From positions 1,674,001 through 1,738,000 of the forward strand of contig NZ_CP129674.1 in the NCBI RefSeq assembly GCF_041080795.1: DNA of 64,000 nt. The letters are read 5' to 3'. Of the stretch, positions 1-8,894 are shown piece after piece. This stretch comes from Bifidobacterium sp. WK041_4_12 (GTDB lineage: Bacteria; Actinomycetota; Actinomycetes; Actinomycetales; Bifidobacteriaceae). The first letter of the stretch is position 1, and the number at the start of each line of letters is the position of its first letter. A program made the translations under genes and the position numbers. Below the pieces are notes generated by a model. The model did no database searches and had not been told where the DNA came from. It saw only the letters and a list, made by a program, of their open reading frames with translations.

Positions 1-1348
1 GTGCACTCCACAGCAGGATATGCCCTCCTGAAATGGCTTCAGAGAATGCTTGGGTCAGATCGAATACACTTCCCGAATACTGCATGATCTTTTCAAAGCT
101 ACGCACTGCAGCCTCGGAAAAGAACTCGTCCTGCTCGCTTACGGCCTTGTTCACATATGCATCGTGCAGAAGGGTTTGTTGCGTGTTCGCATCTGTCAGC
201 TTGGTTCCGTCGCTCAACGCAACCTCGCCGACAATGCCGATAATTGATTGCAACGCAACTGGATCGATGGCCATGACGCCGTCAATCTGCTGTTGGAATC
301 GTTGCTCCCACATTGCCTTCGCTATGGTTCCGGCTCTCGGAAAATCAGGCGTGAAATTCACATCCTGCCCCATCCGCCCCATTTTGTTGGTGAACAGAAA
401 CTCTTCGTTCAATGTGATCGGCACCACGGGTTCATCCAGCCATGGCAGCTCACTCACCGAGACAAAAGGCTGGATCTTCAACGCACCTTGTTCGACCTGA
501 ATCACACCCCATGAGCCGGGCATGCCTCCCCTCGCACGGAGCTCGGCATTCGTTTGCGACAGCACCAGATAATTCCGGGTACTTTGGCCATCGAGATCGA
601 GCATTGGTGGTGCCAGCTGCGAAATCTGAGACAGCATAGCCAGTCCCTGCTCCACCGTTGAGAGCAAACTTGTGAACTGAGACAGAGCCGATTGCAACTC
701 AGCGATTCTCACTGACGGCAGTGTCGCCACTGTGGAATTCGCCTGCACCAATCCATCATGAGCCTGGACGAGGTATGGCGATGCTTCCTGCAGCCCGGGC
801 AGACTCACTTTGCCTTCCGAGAATGAGATGTCATCCAATGAGAAATGTTCGCACGCCTGTTCCAAAGGTGTGAACGAAGTCGTGGAGACTATCGAAAGCG
901 CCTGGACCGTCAGTTGCACAGAGGTGATGTCATCCCTGAAATACGGCGTGTGCGCAGCAACATTCCACACGATCCCAGACGTCTCACGATGTGCGTTGTC
1001 AATATGGTCGGCAAGTGCACGCAAGCTTTCGTGCAACTCTTCGCTTTCACCACTGATCACATGGCCATAGAGCGTTCCAGACAACGCAACGGCATCCTTC
1101 AACTCACTCCTGACATGCATGGCACTCATCGCGAACACCACACCAAAAGCCAGAAGTGCCACGACACAACCAAGCCCAGAAAGACCGAGCACCCATGTGA
1201 ATGTTGAATGGTTCAATCTGGAACGACCGGGCGTTTTCCGCCTACGCTTCCTACCATGGTGGCTCTCAGAATACGGTTCCATGGCATCGTTGCCATTACA
1301 GGACAATGGATCCTTGCTTGAGGAATGCTCAGAGCTGTGCACCTTCAT
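1..1348 (-). CDS. DUF4012 membrane protein (3' end beyond window)
   Basis: The reading frame is open from an ATG at 1348 down to base 1, giving about 449 visible residues without a stop, so the C-terminus lies outside the window. Residues 1-50 are polar and basic (a KRRRK stretch near 34-38), a single membrane helix spans about 51-75, and the rest is predicted extracytoplasmic. The last visible residues include SGGHILLWSA, a stretch also typical of DUF4012 proteins. It is a diverged paralogue of the neighbouring plus-strand gene: both share the pattern short cytoplasmic tail, one helix, then an ...HTP/HVPxxxDDIT(S/T)VQ segment (here HTPYFRDDITSVQ). DUF4012 proteins are common next to exopolysaccharide genes in actinobacteria, but their biochemical role is unknown to me. 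The two genes are divergent with 134 bp between starts. Confidence 0.85.
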   Translation of the reverse strand, partial: MKVHSSEHSSSKDPLSCNGNDAMEPYSESHHGRKRRRKTPGRSRLNHSTFTWVLGLSGLGCVVALLAFGVVFAMSAMHVRSELKDAVALSGTLYGHVISGESEELHESLRALADHIDNAHRETSGIVWNVAAHTPYFRDDITSVQLTVQALSIVSTTSFTPLEQACEHFSLDDISFSEGKVSLPGLQEASPYLVQAHDGLVQANSTVATLPSVRIAELQSALSQFTSLLSTVEQGLAMLSQISQLAPPMLDLDGQSTRNYLVLSQTNAELRARGGMPGSWGVIQVEQGALKIQPFVSVSELPWLDEPVVPITLNEEFLFTNKMGRMGQDVNFTPDFPRAGTIAKAMWEQRFQQQIDGVMAIDPVALQSIIGIVGEVALSDGTKLTDANTQQTLLHDAYVNKAVSEQDEFFSEAAVRSFEKIMQYSGSVFDLTQAFSEAISGGHILLWSA

Positions 1349-1482
1349 CAGTGTTCGCCTTATCTGTACGCGGTAAGCAACCTGTCATATACTTGCCGAG
1401 GGAAAGAATGAGGTATTCATACTCTACGAAATAGTAACAGCATGTATACTTTTATTCGGGAAATACGTCCATTGGGGGGACA

Positions 1483-3375
1483 ATGTCATTCGATGGCAAT
1501 GCTGTTTCAGATGAGTATGAGCATTATGAGCAGAGGAGCGTTCATCACAGCGGTGGATATTCCAACCCTCACCATCATAGGAACCTTGGGCATCATTCTC
1601 ACACTGCACGCAATGTCAGCCTGATTCTCGCCGCAATTGTGATCATCGTCATCGCGGTTGGTGCATGGCTGGGATTGAAGCTCTACAAGCAGGCTCAAGA
1701 GGTAAGTTCGGAGGAGTCACAGGCTCTGTCGCTTCTTTCAAACGTTCAAGATGTGAGCCAGCTCAATAATGCGAATGCGGTAAGTACAATCTTGCCCCAG
1801 CTTCAGGCTCATACGGCAAAGGCTGCGACCATTGCCAACGGCAGTCTTTGGAAGCTCGCCACCCACGTTCCGGTATATGGTGACGACATCACGACCGTTC
1901 AAGGGATGACCCAAAGTGTGAATTCCCTGTCAACCAAGGCACTCCCCCAACTGTCGAAAAGCTTGCAGACTTTGCTCGGCTCGCAGTTGAGCTCCGGTGA
2001 CAGGAATATCAGCGTGCAACCGATCATCGATGCCCAAAGTGGTTTCAGCGAAGCCGATAAAGACCTACAGTCAGAGCTTGACCAGCTGAAATGGCTGCCG
2101 GAACCCCACCTGAAGCAGGTCAAGGAACCATATAATCTGGCCGTGCAAAAATTCACTTCCGTATCCGGTCAGATTGACCAGATCAACAATCTGATTCAAG
2201 TGATGCCTAAATTCCTTGGATCGGACGGGATGCGCACCTATGTGATTATGGCTCAGACGACGTCTGAAGCGCGCTCAGGCGGCGGACTGGTGGGATCATT
2301 GGGAAGCTTCACCGCCAACAGAGGGGCAATCAGCGTAGGTGAGTTCCATCCGAATGCTGAGTTCATCAAGCTGGGTGGTTCACATGCGAATGCCGATGAG
2401 CAAGCCGTGTTTCAATCACCATTGGGCTTTGCTTTCGATATTCGAGATCTTGCTACCTTCCCTGACTTCTCACGCACTGCAGAAACAGTGAAAGATGTGT
2501 GGCAGCTTTCGCCATACAAGAGCACGGTCGATGGCGTTATGGGAATCGACCCGGTCTTCGTTCAGGAAATGATCAAAATCAGCGGCAATGTCACGCTGCC
2601 CAATGGCATGGTGCTTACCGGAGATAATACGGCTCAATTCATGCTCAACGGCATATACAAGGACGTACCTGTCTCCGAACAGGACACATATTTCAGCTAT
2701 GTAGCATCTGCGGCGATGAACAATGTGTTCAAGAACATGACTGCAACGAAGATGATTAAGATTGCGCAATCGTTCAGTTCGTTGACTGGCCAGCGACATC
2801 TGTATCTGTATTCGTTCCATGCCGATGATGCCAAGAATTTCCAAGATGCGGGTCTTGCAAAGAATGCCCCCAGCAGCGAGACCAATCCTGAAACGGGCAT
2901 CTATCTCAACGAGAACAATCCTTCGAAACTGGATTGGTATCTGCATAGAAACACCGTAATAACACGTACCTCGTGTAATCAGGACGGCTCACAGACCTAC
3001 CATGTTGCATTCACTGCCACGAACACGATTCCTGCCGCCGATTTGGCTAGCGGTAATGCTTACATTCTTGGAGGATTCAGCAGGATAGGAGCTCCCGGCA
3101 CCCCTGTCGAACGTATCCTCTTCTACGCCCCGCAGGGAGGATCGATACGCAACTTCTCTGTGTCTGGCAATGGGGGAAATCCCACTCAGGTGAGCATGGA
3201 TGGCAAGAAACCGTGGACCAGCGTGGCATCCATAGCTCCAGGAAAGTCAGTCACCTATAACTATGATGTGACGACATCCATCAATTCCCAGGCTGACTTG
3301 AGCTTGGACCAGACACCTATGGGATGGCTTGACCCTGGTGTGACCTATAACATGGGCGCGTGCAAGATCGGTTAG
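1483..3375 (+). CDS. DUF4012 membrane protein
   Basis: A 630-residue protein with a His-rich cytoplasmic tail (about residues 1-43), one membrane helix (about 45-67) and a large extracytoplasmic domain. The segment ARSGGGLVGSLGSFTANRGAI is the hallmark of DUF4012 (seen in sequence; family assignment from recall). The start is supported by a GGGGGG box five bases upstream of the ATG. It lies divergently from a paralogue and directly upstream of a tyrosine phosphatase and a BY-kinase, so a role in polysaccharide export, anchoring or attachment is likely by context. This is inference only. It could be related to the LCP/LytR-associated surface machinery, but no LytR-CpsA-Psr domain is visible. 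Confidence 0.9.
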   Translation: MSFDGNAVSDEYEHYEQRSVHHSGGYSNPHHHRNLGHHSHTARNVSLILAAIVIIVIAVGAWLGLKLYKQAQEVSSEESQALSLLSNVQDVSQLNNANAVSTILPQLQAHTAKAATIANGSLWKLATHVPVYGDDITTVQGMTQSVNSLSTKALPQLSKSLQTLLGSQLSSGDRNISVQPIIDAQSGFSEADKDLQSELDQLKWLPEPHLKQVKEPYNLAVQKFTSVSGQIDQINNLIQVMPKFLGSDGMRTYVIMAQTTSEARSGGGLVGSLGSFTANRGAISVGEFHPNAEFIKLGGSHANADEQAVFQSPLGFAFDIRDLATFPDFSRTAETVKDVWQLSPYKSTVDGVMGIDPVFVQEMIKISGNVTLPNGMVLTGDNTAQFMLNGIYKDVPVSEQDTYFSYVASAAMNNVFKNMTATKMIKIAQSFSSLTGQRHLYLYSFHADDAKNFQDAGLAKNAPSSETNPETGIYLNENNPSKLDWYLHRNTVITRTSCNQDGSQTYHVAFTATNTIPAADLASGNAYILGGFSRIGAPGTPVERILFYAPQGGSIRNFSVSGNGGNPTQVSMDGKKPWTSVASIAPGKSVTYNYDVTTSINSQADLSLDQTPMGWLDPGVTYNMGACKIG

Positions 3376-3502
3376 ACTATAGTTTCTTAAGGCCTTCACC
3401 GTTTCCACAGGTTACCGCCGCTGAAAAATGCAATTGTGCTCGTCGAAGCAGATAAATGACGGTACACTTGCATAATCTGAAATCACAGGAGTTGGAGTCT
3501 CT

Positions 3503-4087
3503 ATGCATGTCATGTTCGTATGCACTGGAAACATATGCCGTTCACCTATCGGTGAGCTGCTGATGAGGCATTATCTTGCCGGAACAAGCATCGTGGTTGA
3601 CAGTGCGGGCACACATGGTCTTACGAATCATGCCATTGACCCGTTCAGCCGAGAACTCATGGATGAGGTTGGCATTGAGTCGCGTGACTTCCGCTCCCGT
3701 CGGCTCTCCGCTGACATGGCTCGTTCAGCCGACCTGATCCTCTGCTTTGAAAAGGAGCAGCTTGCCGACATCAAGGCACTCGCACCAACGATGGGTCGAC
3801 GGGTGTTTCTGCTTCCAGACTTTGCCAATCTGGCATTGACGTGTGCAGAACGAGGTCTGGTGAAGGGCTTGACGGTGAGCAAACGTCTAGAATCCATCAT
3901 CGCTCAGGCACCCAGGCTTATGGGTATTATCCCCTCGTCAGAGGATATTGAAGACCCTCACAGAAAGACATTCGACGTTTTCGAACGTGCATGCGAGCAG
4001 ACGAACGCGGCCATCGTGACGATTCTTGATTCACTGCGCAAGCACTATGATGACGCACGCGACCACTATTACGGCTACCGCTCCTAG
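3503..4087 (+). CDS. Low-molecular-weight protein tyrosine phosphatase (Wzb-type)
   Basis: The N-terminus MHVMFVCTGNICRSP carries the C-X5-R phosphate-binding loop (Cys7 to Arg13) followed by Ser14, the signature of LMW-PTPs. The general acid is Asp151 in EDIEDPH near the C-terminus. At 194 residues it is longer than the usual 150-160, because of an extra segment around residues 105-145. In capsule systems this enzyme dephosphorylates the tyrosine-rich tail of the BY-kinase, and a BY-kinase with such a tail is encoded about 0.7 kb away on the opposite strand. A GGAG box at 3489 precedes the start. Its 3' end overlaps the convergent gene by 57 bp. Confidence 0.93.
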   Translation: MHVMFVCTGNICRSPIGELLMRHYLAGTSIVVDSAGTHGLTNHAIDPFSRELMDEVGIESRDFRSRRLSADMARSADLILCFEKEQLADIKALAPTMGRRVFLLPDFANLALTCAERGLVKGLTVSKRLESIIAQAPRLMGIIPSSEDIEDPHRKTFDVFERACEQTNAAIVTILDSLRKHYDDARDHYYGYRS

Positions 4088-4723
4088 CACAATGCTTAAT
4101 GTCTTGTTGCTGCTCTTTTTCGTAGCTTTGTGCGAGTGATGATACCGGGAATCCGGTTGCCGGTCGCTAAGGTTTTCTTCAGTTCCGGCAAGAATGCTTA
4201 TGAATGAAGCATCGTTGAGATAACTTCGATGGTCTTGCACGGATTCTTGAGAAGCGCCTCCAGATTGAGGCGTCTCCTCCGTCTTATCGTTATCGGTGGT
4301 TCTGGTTGAATGTTGGCGTGCTGGCGGAAATGATGGTGGGGTGTCTGGAAAGAGCGGCGTGATGTCTTCCATCTGATGCGGATGATTCTCAGACCGTAAA
4401 ATCTGTTGGGGCTCGGCATCTGGGATTGCCGTCTCCCGGGTGGGTCGTGCAGTTTCAGTCGCGAAGTTCAAAGGTTGAATCGACCAGCCTGTGTCGACAA
4501 GATCGTCACCTGTCAGACCGGCATTGTCAATATCTGCAAGATAAGTCTCAGGCTCAGAGCCGGATGCGGCATGTTGAGATTGCGACTCGCTTCCATTCCT
4601 CATACGTAATTCGGAGGAGTTTTGCTTTGACGTCTGACTATTCTGAAAGATAGCGTCGTCCGATGGAGACACGACGGGAAATATCAGACTAGGCGCATCG
4701 TCACTCTGCTTCACGATTCCCAT
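4031..4723 (-). CDS. Low-complexity protein with C-terminal membrane anchor
   Basis: No family recognised. About 205 hydrophilic residues rich in Ser, Thr, Pro, Gln and acidic residues are followed by a basic KATKK stretch and one hydrophobic helix (SIVLGAVAVIVVACVIIVLA) ending two residues before the stop, so it is probably tail-anchored. I chose the ATG at 4723 because an AGGGGG box lies four bases upstream. A GTG at 4762, which would overlap the BY-kinase stop as GTGA, is the alternative. It is the last gene of a two-gene minus-strand unit with the BY-kinase and may be a partner or substrate of it (inference). It overlaps the convergent phosphatase gene by 57 bp. Confidence 0.7.
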   Translation of the reverse strand: MGIVKQSDDAPSLIFPVVSPSDDAIFQNSQTSKQNSSELRMRNGSESQSQHAASGSEPETYLADIDNAGLTGDDLVDTGWSIQPLNFATETARPTRETAIPDAEPQQILRSENHPHQMEDITPLFPDTPPSFPPARQHSTRTTDNDKTEETPQSGGASQESVQDHRSYLNDASFISILAGTEENLSDRQPDSRYHHSHKATKKSSNKTLSIVLGAVAVIVVACVIIVLAQ

Positions 4724-4758
4724 TTTCCCCCTTGCTCCCCTATTTCCGGCGTCAGATG

Positions 4759-6225
4759 TCACGCATTGCGTGCATGACGCTCCTGCTTCTTTCCTTCGGA
4801 ATCATAATAGTAGTAGTTGCCTTTTCTGCCCTTATGCTGCTCCGCAAAGTTAAAGACAGTTCCGATAATCGGCACATCGATGGTCTTGAGCTGGGCGACA
4901 GAGTCGGCAAGTTCCTTCTTATCGCACACGCCTCGGCCACCGACAAGGACGATTCCCTTGCTGATGCGACCGAACATACCGGCATCGGCAGCCACATCCA
5001 AAGGCGTTGTATCCACGATAACGTAGTCATATTGCTTGAGTGCCTGCTGAATCATCGCTTCCATAAGCGGCGAGTTCAGCAGCAGCGAAGCGTTCGGCGG
5101 CTTGGGACCTGCGGGCATGATGTGCAGGTCGTTCTTCCAATAGCGTTGAACAGCATCTGCTACATTGGCCTGGTTCGAAAGGACATGGGAAAGGCCGATA
5201 GAACCATCTATCTGAAGCTTTTTGCTGATGCTTGGATGACGCAGGTCGGCATCAATAAGAAGCACACGACTGCCATTCTCTGCAAAGGCTGCAGCAAGAT
5301 TCGTCGATGTGGTGGTCTTGCCCTCGCTCGGCAGCGTTGAAGTGACAATGAGCAGTCGGGAATGAGTGCCTTCAATCGGCGCAATGAAGGAAAGGTTACC
5401 TCGAATTCGACGGTATTCCTCAGCCACCATCGAATTCGGTTCGCCAATCACGACAGGTCTTGACTTGTTCACAGCGTCGTTTGTAGGGATGGATCCAAGC
5501 AACGGGGCATCCGTGAGACGGCGGAGATCATGGATATTATTGAGCCTCGTGTCCATCATGTCGCGTAAAAGAGCCGCGAGTATACCCACAATGATGCCAA
5601 GAAGCACACCAATCAGCAGATTGAGTTTGATCTTCGGGGAACTCGGATGGCTCGGCAATGTCGCCTTTTGCACCACGGAAAGCTTCACTGGAGAATTAGT
5701 GGAGGAATAGAGCGATGACCTCACCGTCTTACTCAACGATTCAGCAACCGCGTTAGCGATCTGCTGGGACTGAGCCGGATTGTCTGTCTCCACGGAGATG
5801 TCGATAAGCATCGTATCAGTCGGGTTGCTGACAGCGATCAGCTTGCCAAGTTCAGAAACGCTCATATTGAGGTTGAGATCGCTGATAACCGGGTCAAGCA
5901 CCGCCTGGGTCGTTGCCAAGGTTGGGTATGACTTGATCTGGGTGGAAATATATGATCCAGCGGTATTGATGTCCGAAATGCTTTGAGAGTTAGCAGCCGC
6001 ATTGTCATATGTTGCATATAACTCTGATGAAGCCGTATATTGTGGTGTCGCCATCAGTGTGTAGACACCAACCAACACCAGAACGACAACGAAAGCGGGA
6101 ATCGCTACAGCCCAACCCTTGCGAATCGCAACGAGTAAATCCATTATTGTCAGGCCAGAGTCTTGGCTGGATTCCAGATTTGGACGATCCGTCATAGCCG
6201 ATTCTGATTCATTTTTTTCAGACAC
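4759..6225 (-). CDS. Polysaccharide co-polymerase / BY-type tyrosine autokinase
   Basis: 488 residues combining a Wzz-like chain-length domain with a BY-kinase, as in Wzc. There is a membrane helix at about 38-58, an extracytoplasmic part, and a second helix at about 203-220. A cytoplasmic kinase follows, with Walker A TLPSEGKTTTS (about 298-307), Walker A' VLLIDADLR (321-329), Walker B VIVDTTP (402-408) and a C-terminal tyrosine cluster YYYYD (471-475) that would be autophosphorylated. The start is a GTG with AAGGAG ten bases upstream. Known family members control polymer length and export through cycles of phosphorylation; the LMW-PTP at 3503-4087 is the likely counter-enzyme. Confidence 0.94.
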   Translation of the reverse strand: MSEKNESESAMTDRPNLESSQDSGLTIMDLLVAIRKGWAVAIPAFVVVLVLVGVYTLMATPQYTASSELYATYDNAAANSQSISDINTAGSYISTQIKSYPTLATTQAVLDPVISDLNLNMSVSELGKLIAVSNPTDTMLIDISVETDNPAQSQQIANAVAESLSKTVRSSLYSSTNSPVKLSVVQKATLPSHPSSPKIKLNLLIGVLLGIIVGILAALLRDMMDTRLNNIHDLRRLTDAPLLGSIPTNDAVNKSRPVVIGEPNSMVAEEYRRIRGNLSFIAPIEGTHSRLLIVTSTLPSEGKTTTSTNLAAAFAENGSRVLLIDADLRHPSISKKLQIDGSIGLSHVLSNQANVADAVQRYWKNDLHIMPAGPKPPNASLLLNSPLMEAMIQQALKQYDYVIVDTTPLDVAADAGMFGRISKGIVLVGGRGVCDKKELADSVAQLKTIDVPIIGTVFNFAEQHKGRKGNYYYYDSEGKKQERHARNA

Positions 6226-6403
6226 GACGCGTTTCTCCTTCGCGTATATTTAACATGGGAAGTCTATCGGAAGGGGTGGTCGTTTAACAGATTGCTAATT
6301 CCATACTCCGTTTACATTAACGAAATTTGGCACAGAAAATACCTAGTAATACGCTATTGTCTACTGCTAGATAAACCATTTGCAACTCTGAAGAGAGATC
6401 ATC

Positions 6404-7219
6404 TTGACTTCGAAGCAAACCCCACCATCGTCCATTTCCATCGCGGTTGCTACTCATAAACCGTACAGAATGCCGACCGATCCAATATATCTACCAATTC
6501 ATGTTGGTGCTGCGCTCCATCCTGATGTTTTACCAACCATGCTTGGTGACAACACTGGAGATAACATATCGGATCTGAATAACTATTATTCTGAATTGAC
6601 TGCACTCTACTGGCTTTGGAAAAACAAGGACGCGGACTATAAAGGACTGGTCCATTACCGGCGCCATCTGGGCACTCAAAGATTTTCAAGATTTTTCATC
6701 AGAGACCGTTTTCAAAGAATAATTACTGAAAATGAACTCAAAGAACTTTTGACAATTCACGATGTCATTGTCGCAAAAAAACGCAATTACTACATTGAAA
6801 CCGTATATTCACATTACTCTCATACCTTTGATTCCAATCAATTTGACTTATGTAGAGAAGTATTAGCGGAGTTGAAGCCAGACTTTGTACCTGCCTGGGA
6901 TCATTTGATGAAGTCACGAAGCGCTCATATCTTCAATATGTTCATCATGAGTAGCTCTAAATTCGATGAGTATTGTGACTATATGTTCCCAGTACTGTTT
7001 GAGCTTGAACGCAGACTTGACCCCCGTAAGTATGACTCATTTAACGCGAGATATATTGGCCGTGTCAGTGAACGGTTATTGGACCCTTGGTTGGAGACGA
7101 ATGGCTATGCCTATGCCGAACTGCCGGTATTAAACACGGAGGCGGTGAATTGGATCAATAAAGGAAGCTCATTCTTATTGGCTAAAGCCGGGATACGTAA
7201 GTACAGGAAGAGTTTTTAG
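6404..7219 (+). CDS. DUF4422 glycosyltransferase-like protein
   Basis: 271 residues. ISIAVATHKPYRMP at the N-terminus, DNISDLNNYYSELTALYWLWKN-type sequence near residues 50-75 and GLVHYRRHLG near residue 85 are the signature of DUF4422, a family found in capsule and LPS clusters and thought to be glycosyltransferases. The only plausible start is TTG at 6404, with AGAGAG upstream. It begins the plus-strand half of the polysaccharide locus, after a 178-bp AT-rich spacer that holds the divergent promoters for it and the BY-kinase. The donor and acceptor cannot be deduced. Confidence 0.85.
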   Translation: MTSKQTPPSSISIAVATHKPYRMPTDPIYLPIHVGAALHPDVLPTMLGDNTGDNISDLNNYYSELTALYWLWKNKDADYKGLVHYRRHLGTQRFSRFFIRDRFQRIITENELKELLTIHDVIVAKKRNYYIETVYSHYSHTFDSNQFDLCREVLAELKPDFVPAWDHLMKSRSAHIFNMFIMSSSKFDEYCDYMFPVLFELERRLDPRKYDSFNARYIGRVSERLLDPWLETNGYAYAELPVLNTEAVNWINKGSSFLLAKAGIRKYRKSF

Positions 7220-7506
7220 CACTTCCCGTCACAGATAACGGCCGTTGATAAGCATGCTGAGGATTCTTGAAGTCACTGAAGCGGTACGATCGCGCTGTGT
7301 AAAGGTGATGAACAAATCTGACGCACGTATCATTACGTCAGTATTCGCTTAACATGCGTACCATATGAATATAAGTGAGACCAGTAACGTTACGCAATCT
7401 AATTGCCGAATGTATTTATTTTGGATGCGTTCAGGTTTGTTGCTGATTTTATCTAAAGTTGTTTCGGAGTGCGTCTTGTTACTCACTCCTCTGATAAGGA
7501 GCATTT
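7220..7506. other. AT-rich spacer without a recognised gene
   Basis: This 287-bp stretch between two glycosyltransferase genes contains one 61-codon ORF (7365-7550) with no family features, overlapping the next gene. I see no terminator. It may be debris from rearrangement. Confidence 0.4.
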
Positions 7507-8439
7507 ATGGCTGGTACTGGACAGTTCCACTACTTGAGTCAAATCAGTAAAGTTCTTGGCACACGAGTGGCGTTCTATAAAATGTTGAACCATGTGAATC
7601 AGGACAGATTTGGTAAAGCTTATTACAGAACGCTGTGCCAAGCATTGGGGAGCAAAGTATACGACAATGTTGCATTTGATGAGCAAGCACTTCACAATGC
7701 ACAATTGATTGAACCCACTTCACCGATTTGGATAATGTGGTGGGATGGCGAGAAGGAGTTCCCTCCACTGGTGAAATGTTGTGTTGATAGTGTCCGACGG
7801 AATGCCGGCACGCATCCCGTCATCATTATCTCGAAGAGTAACCTCTCTGAATACGTGCAAATCCCGTCTGTCATTCTTGGCAAAGTTCAAGATGGGACAA
7901 TCTCAGTAACAGCATTCTCAGATATTGTTCGCTTTGCACTGCTACGCCGCTATGGTGGACTTTGGTTGGACGCAACTATTGTTCTCAGAGTCCCTGTCGG
8001 TAAATTGATTGACGGAAAGCAATTTTTCTCACTTAGACGCGGGAATTCCTATAAGCCAAAGATTGCTGTCTGGTCAGGCGAGTGGACTGTTTTTTGCATA
8101 GGAGGAGGGAAAGGTAATCCCGTCTTTGATTACATGTACAAGGCCTTAACCACATATTGGAACCGCACTAACGTTCTTGTGGATTATTTTTTAATCGATT
8201 GCACAATTAGCATAATGTATGATGCTTTCTTTGGTGTAAGGGAACAATTCGGACAGATTCCCAAAATTTCCTATAATCTGTACGAGTTGGAGGCTGACCT
8301 CAATAAAGATAACGATAGTAATGTCGTCAGTAATTTACACGGTGATATTTACAAACTCAACCGGAAAACCACGCATGTATTAAAGACAATTGACGGTCAC
8401 GAGACTGTATACTCCCGCTTCTTACAGGTTGATTTGTAG
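7507..8439 (+). CDS. Capsular polysaccharide synthesis glycosyltransferase (PF05704-like)
   Basis: 310 residues. PIWIMWWDGEKEFPPLVKCC, then SDIVRFALLRRYGGLWLDATI, are the typical Caps_synth (PF05704) and GT32-like motifs. The conserved D..R...L..YGG.W.D pattern contains the metal-binding Asp residues that bind the sugar nucleotide. The ATG is preceded by AAGGAG at five bases. Clearly AT-richer than the housekeeping genes. Probably adds one sugar of the repeat unit at the cytoplasmic face; specificity unknown. Confidence 0.88.
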   Translation: MAGTGQFHYLSQISKVLGTRVAFYKMLNHVNQDRFGKAYYRTLCQALGSKVYDNVAFDEQALHNAQLIEPTSPIWIMWWDGEKEFPPLVKCCVDSVRRNAGTHPVIIISKSNLSEYVQIPSVILGKVQDGTISVTAFSDIVRFALLRRYGGLWLDATIVLRVPVGKLIDGKQFFSLRRGNSYKPKIAVWSGEWTVFCIGGGKGNPVFDYMYKALTTYWNRTNVLVDYFLIDCTISIMYDAFFGVREQFGQIPKISYNLYELEADLNKDNDSNVVSNLHGDIYKLNRKTTHVLKTIDGHETVYSRFLQVDL

Positions 8440-8582
8440 GGAAGGGTGTTCCATCGGTTTTCCCATGGATTACGTAGCTACCATATAAAACGTTCCCGCT
8501 GCTCAGTTGTTAAGATCCGAACATACTGAATTGGTTCAAACAGCTAATTTTCGGTAGGAAAGAGCAATCATTAATCTACAGC

Positions 8583-8792
8583 TTGACCCATATACAACGG
8601 AGAACAATATCTGTCCGGATATATATCGAGAGTGTGTTGTCACAGACCTATACCAACATAAAGATAATTCTTGCCGGTGATGGTTCATCAGACTCATGTC
8701 CGAGTATATGCGACAGATTTGCGAGTCTTCCGATAAGCTACGGAAGCTTAATTGTTCTTATCAACATCTCTTTTGTAAAACCAATAACCTAA
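8583..8792 (+). pseudogene. Remnant of a family 2 glycosyltransferase
   Basis: The 69-residue reading frame contains YIESVLSQTYTNIKIILAGD followed by GSSDSCPSICDRFA, which matches residues about 15-50 of a typical GT2 (SxLxQTYxNxEIIxVDDGSxDxSxxICDxxA). The N-terminal strand and everything after the first 50 residues are missing, and the first Asp of the DDGS motif is changed to Gly. It lies in a 455-bp gap between intact glycosyltransferases, where nothing else is recognisable. I read it as a dead fragment, left by deletion or replacement in the locus. Confidence 0.7.
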
Positions 8793-8894
8793 CTGTCACC
8801 ATTCAACAGTCGAGTGCCGCTGCGTCTAGAGGTTATGAGAATAATTGATGATATAAAGTGACTATATGTGTGATTTAGAGCAAAAACTCTGCAA

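Noticed and set aside
1899..2946. Minus-strand ORFs inside the DUF4012 gene
   Set aside because: They are shadows of a strongly supported plus-strand coding frame.
7365..7550. 61-codon ORF upstream of the PF05704-like gene
   Set aside because: Overlaps the well-supported next gene out of frame and shows no recognisable domain.
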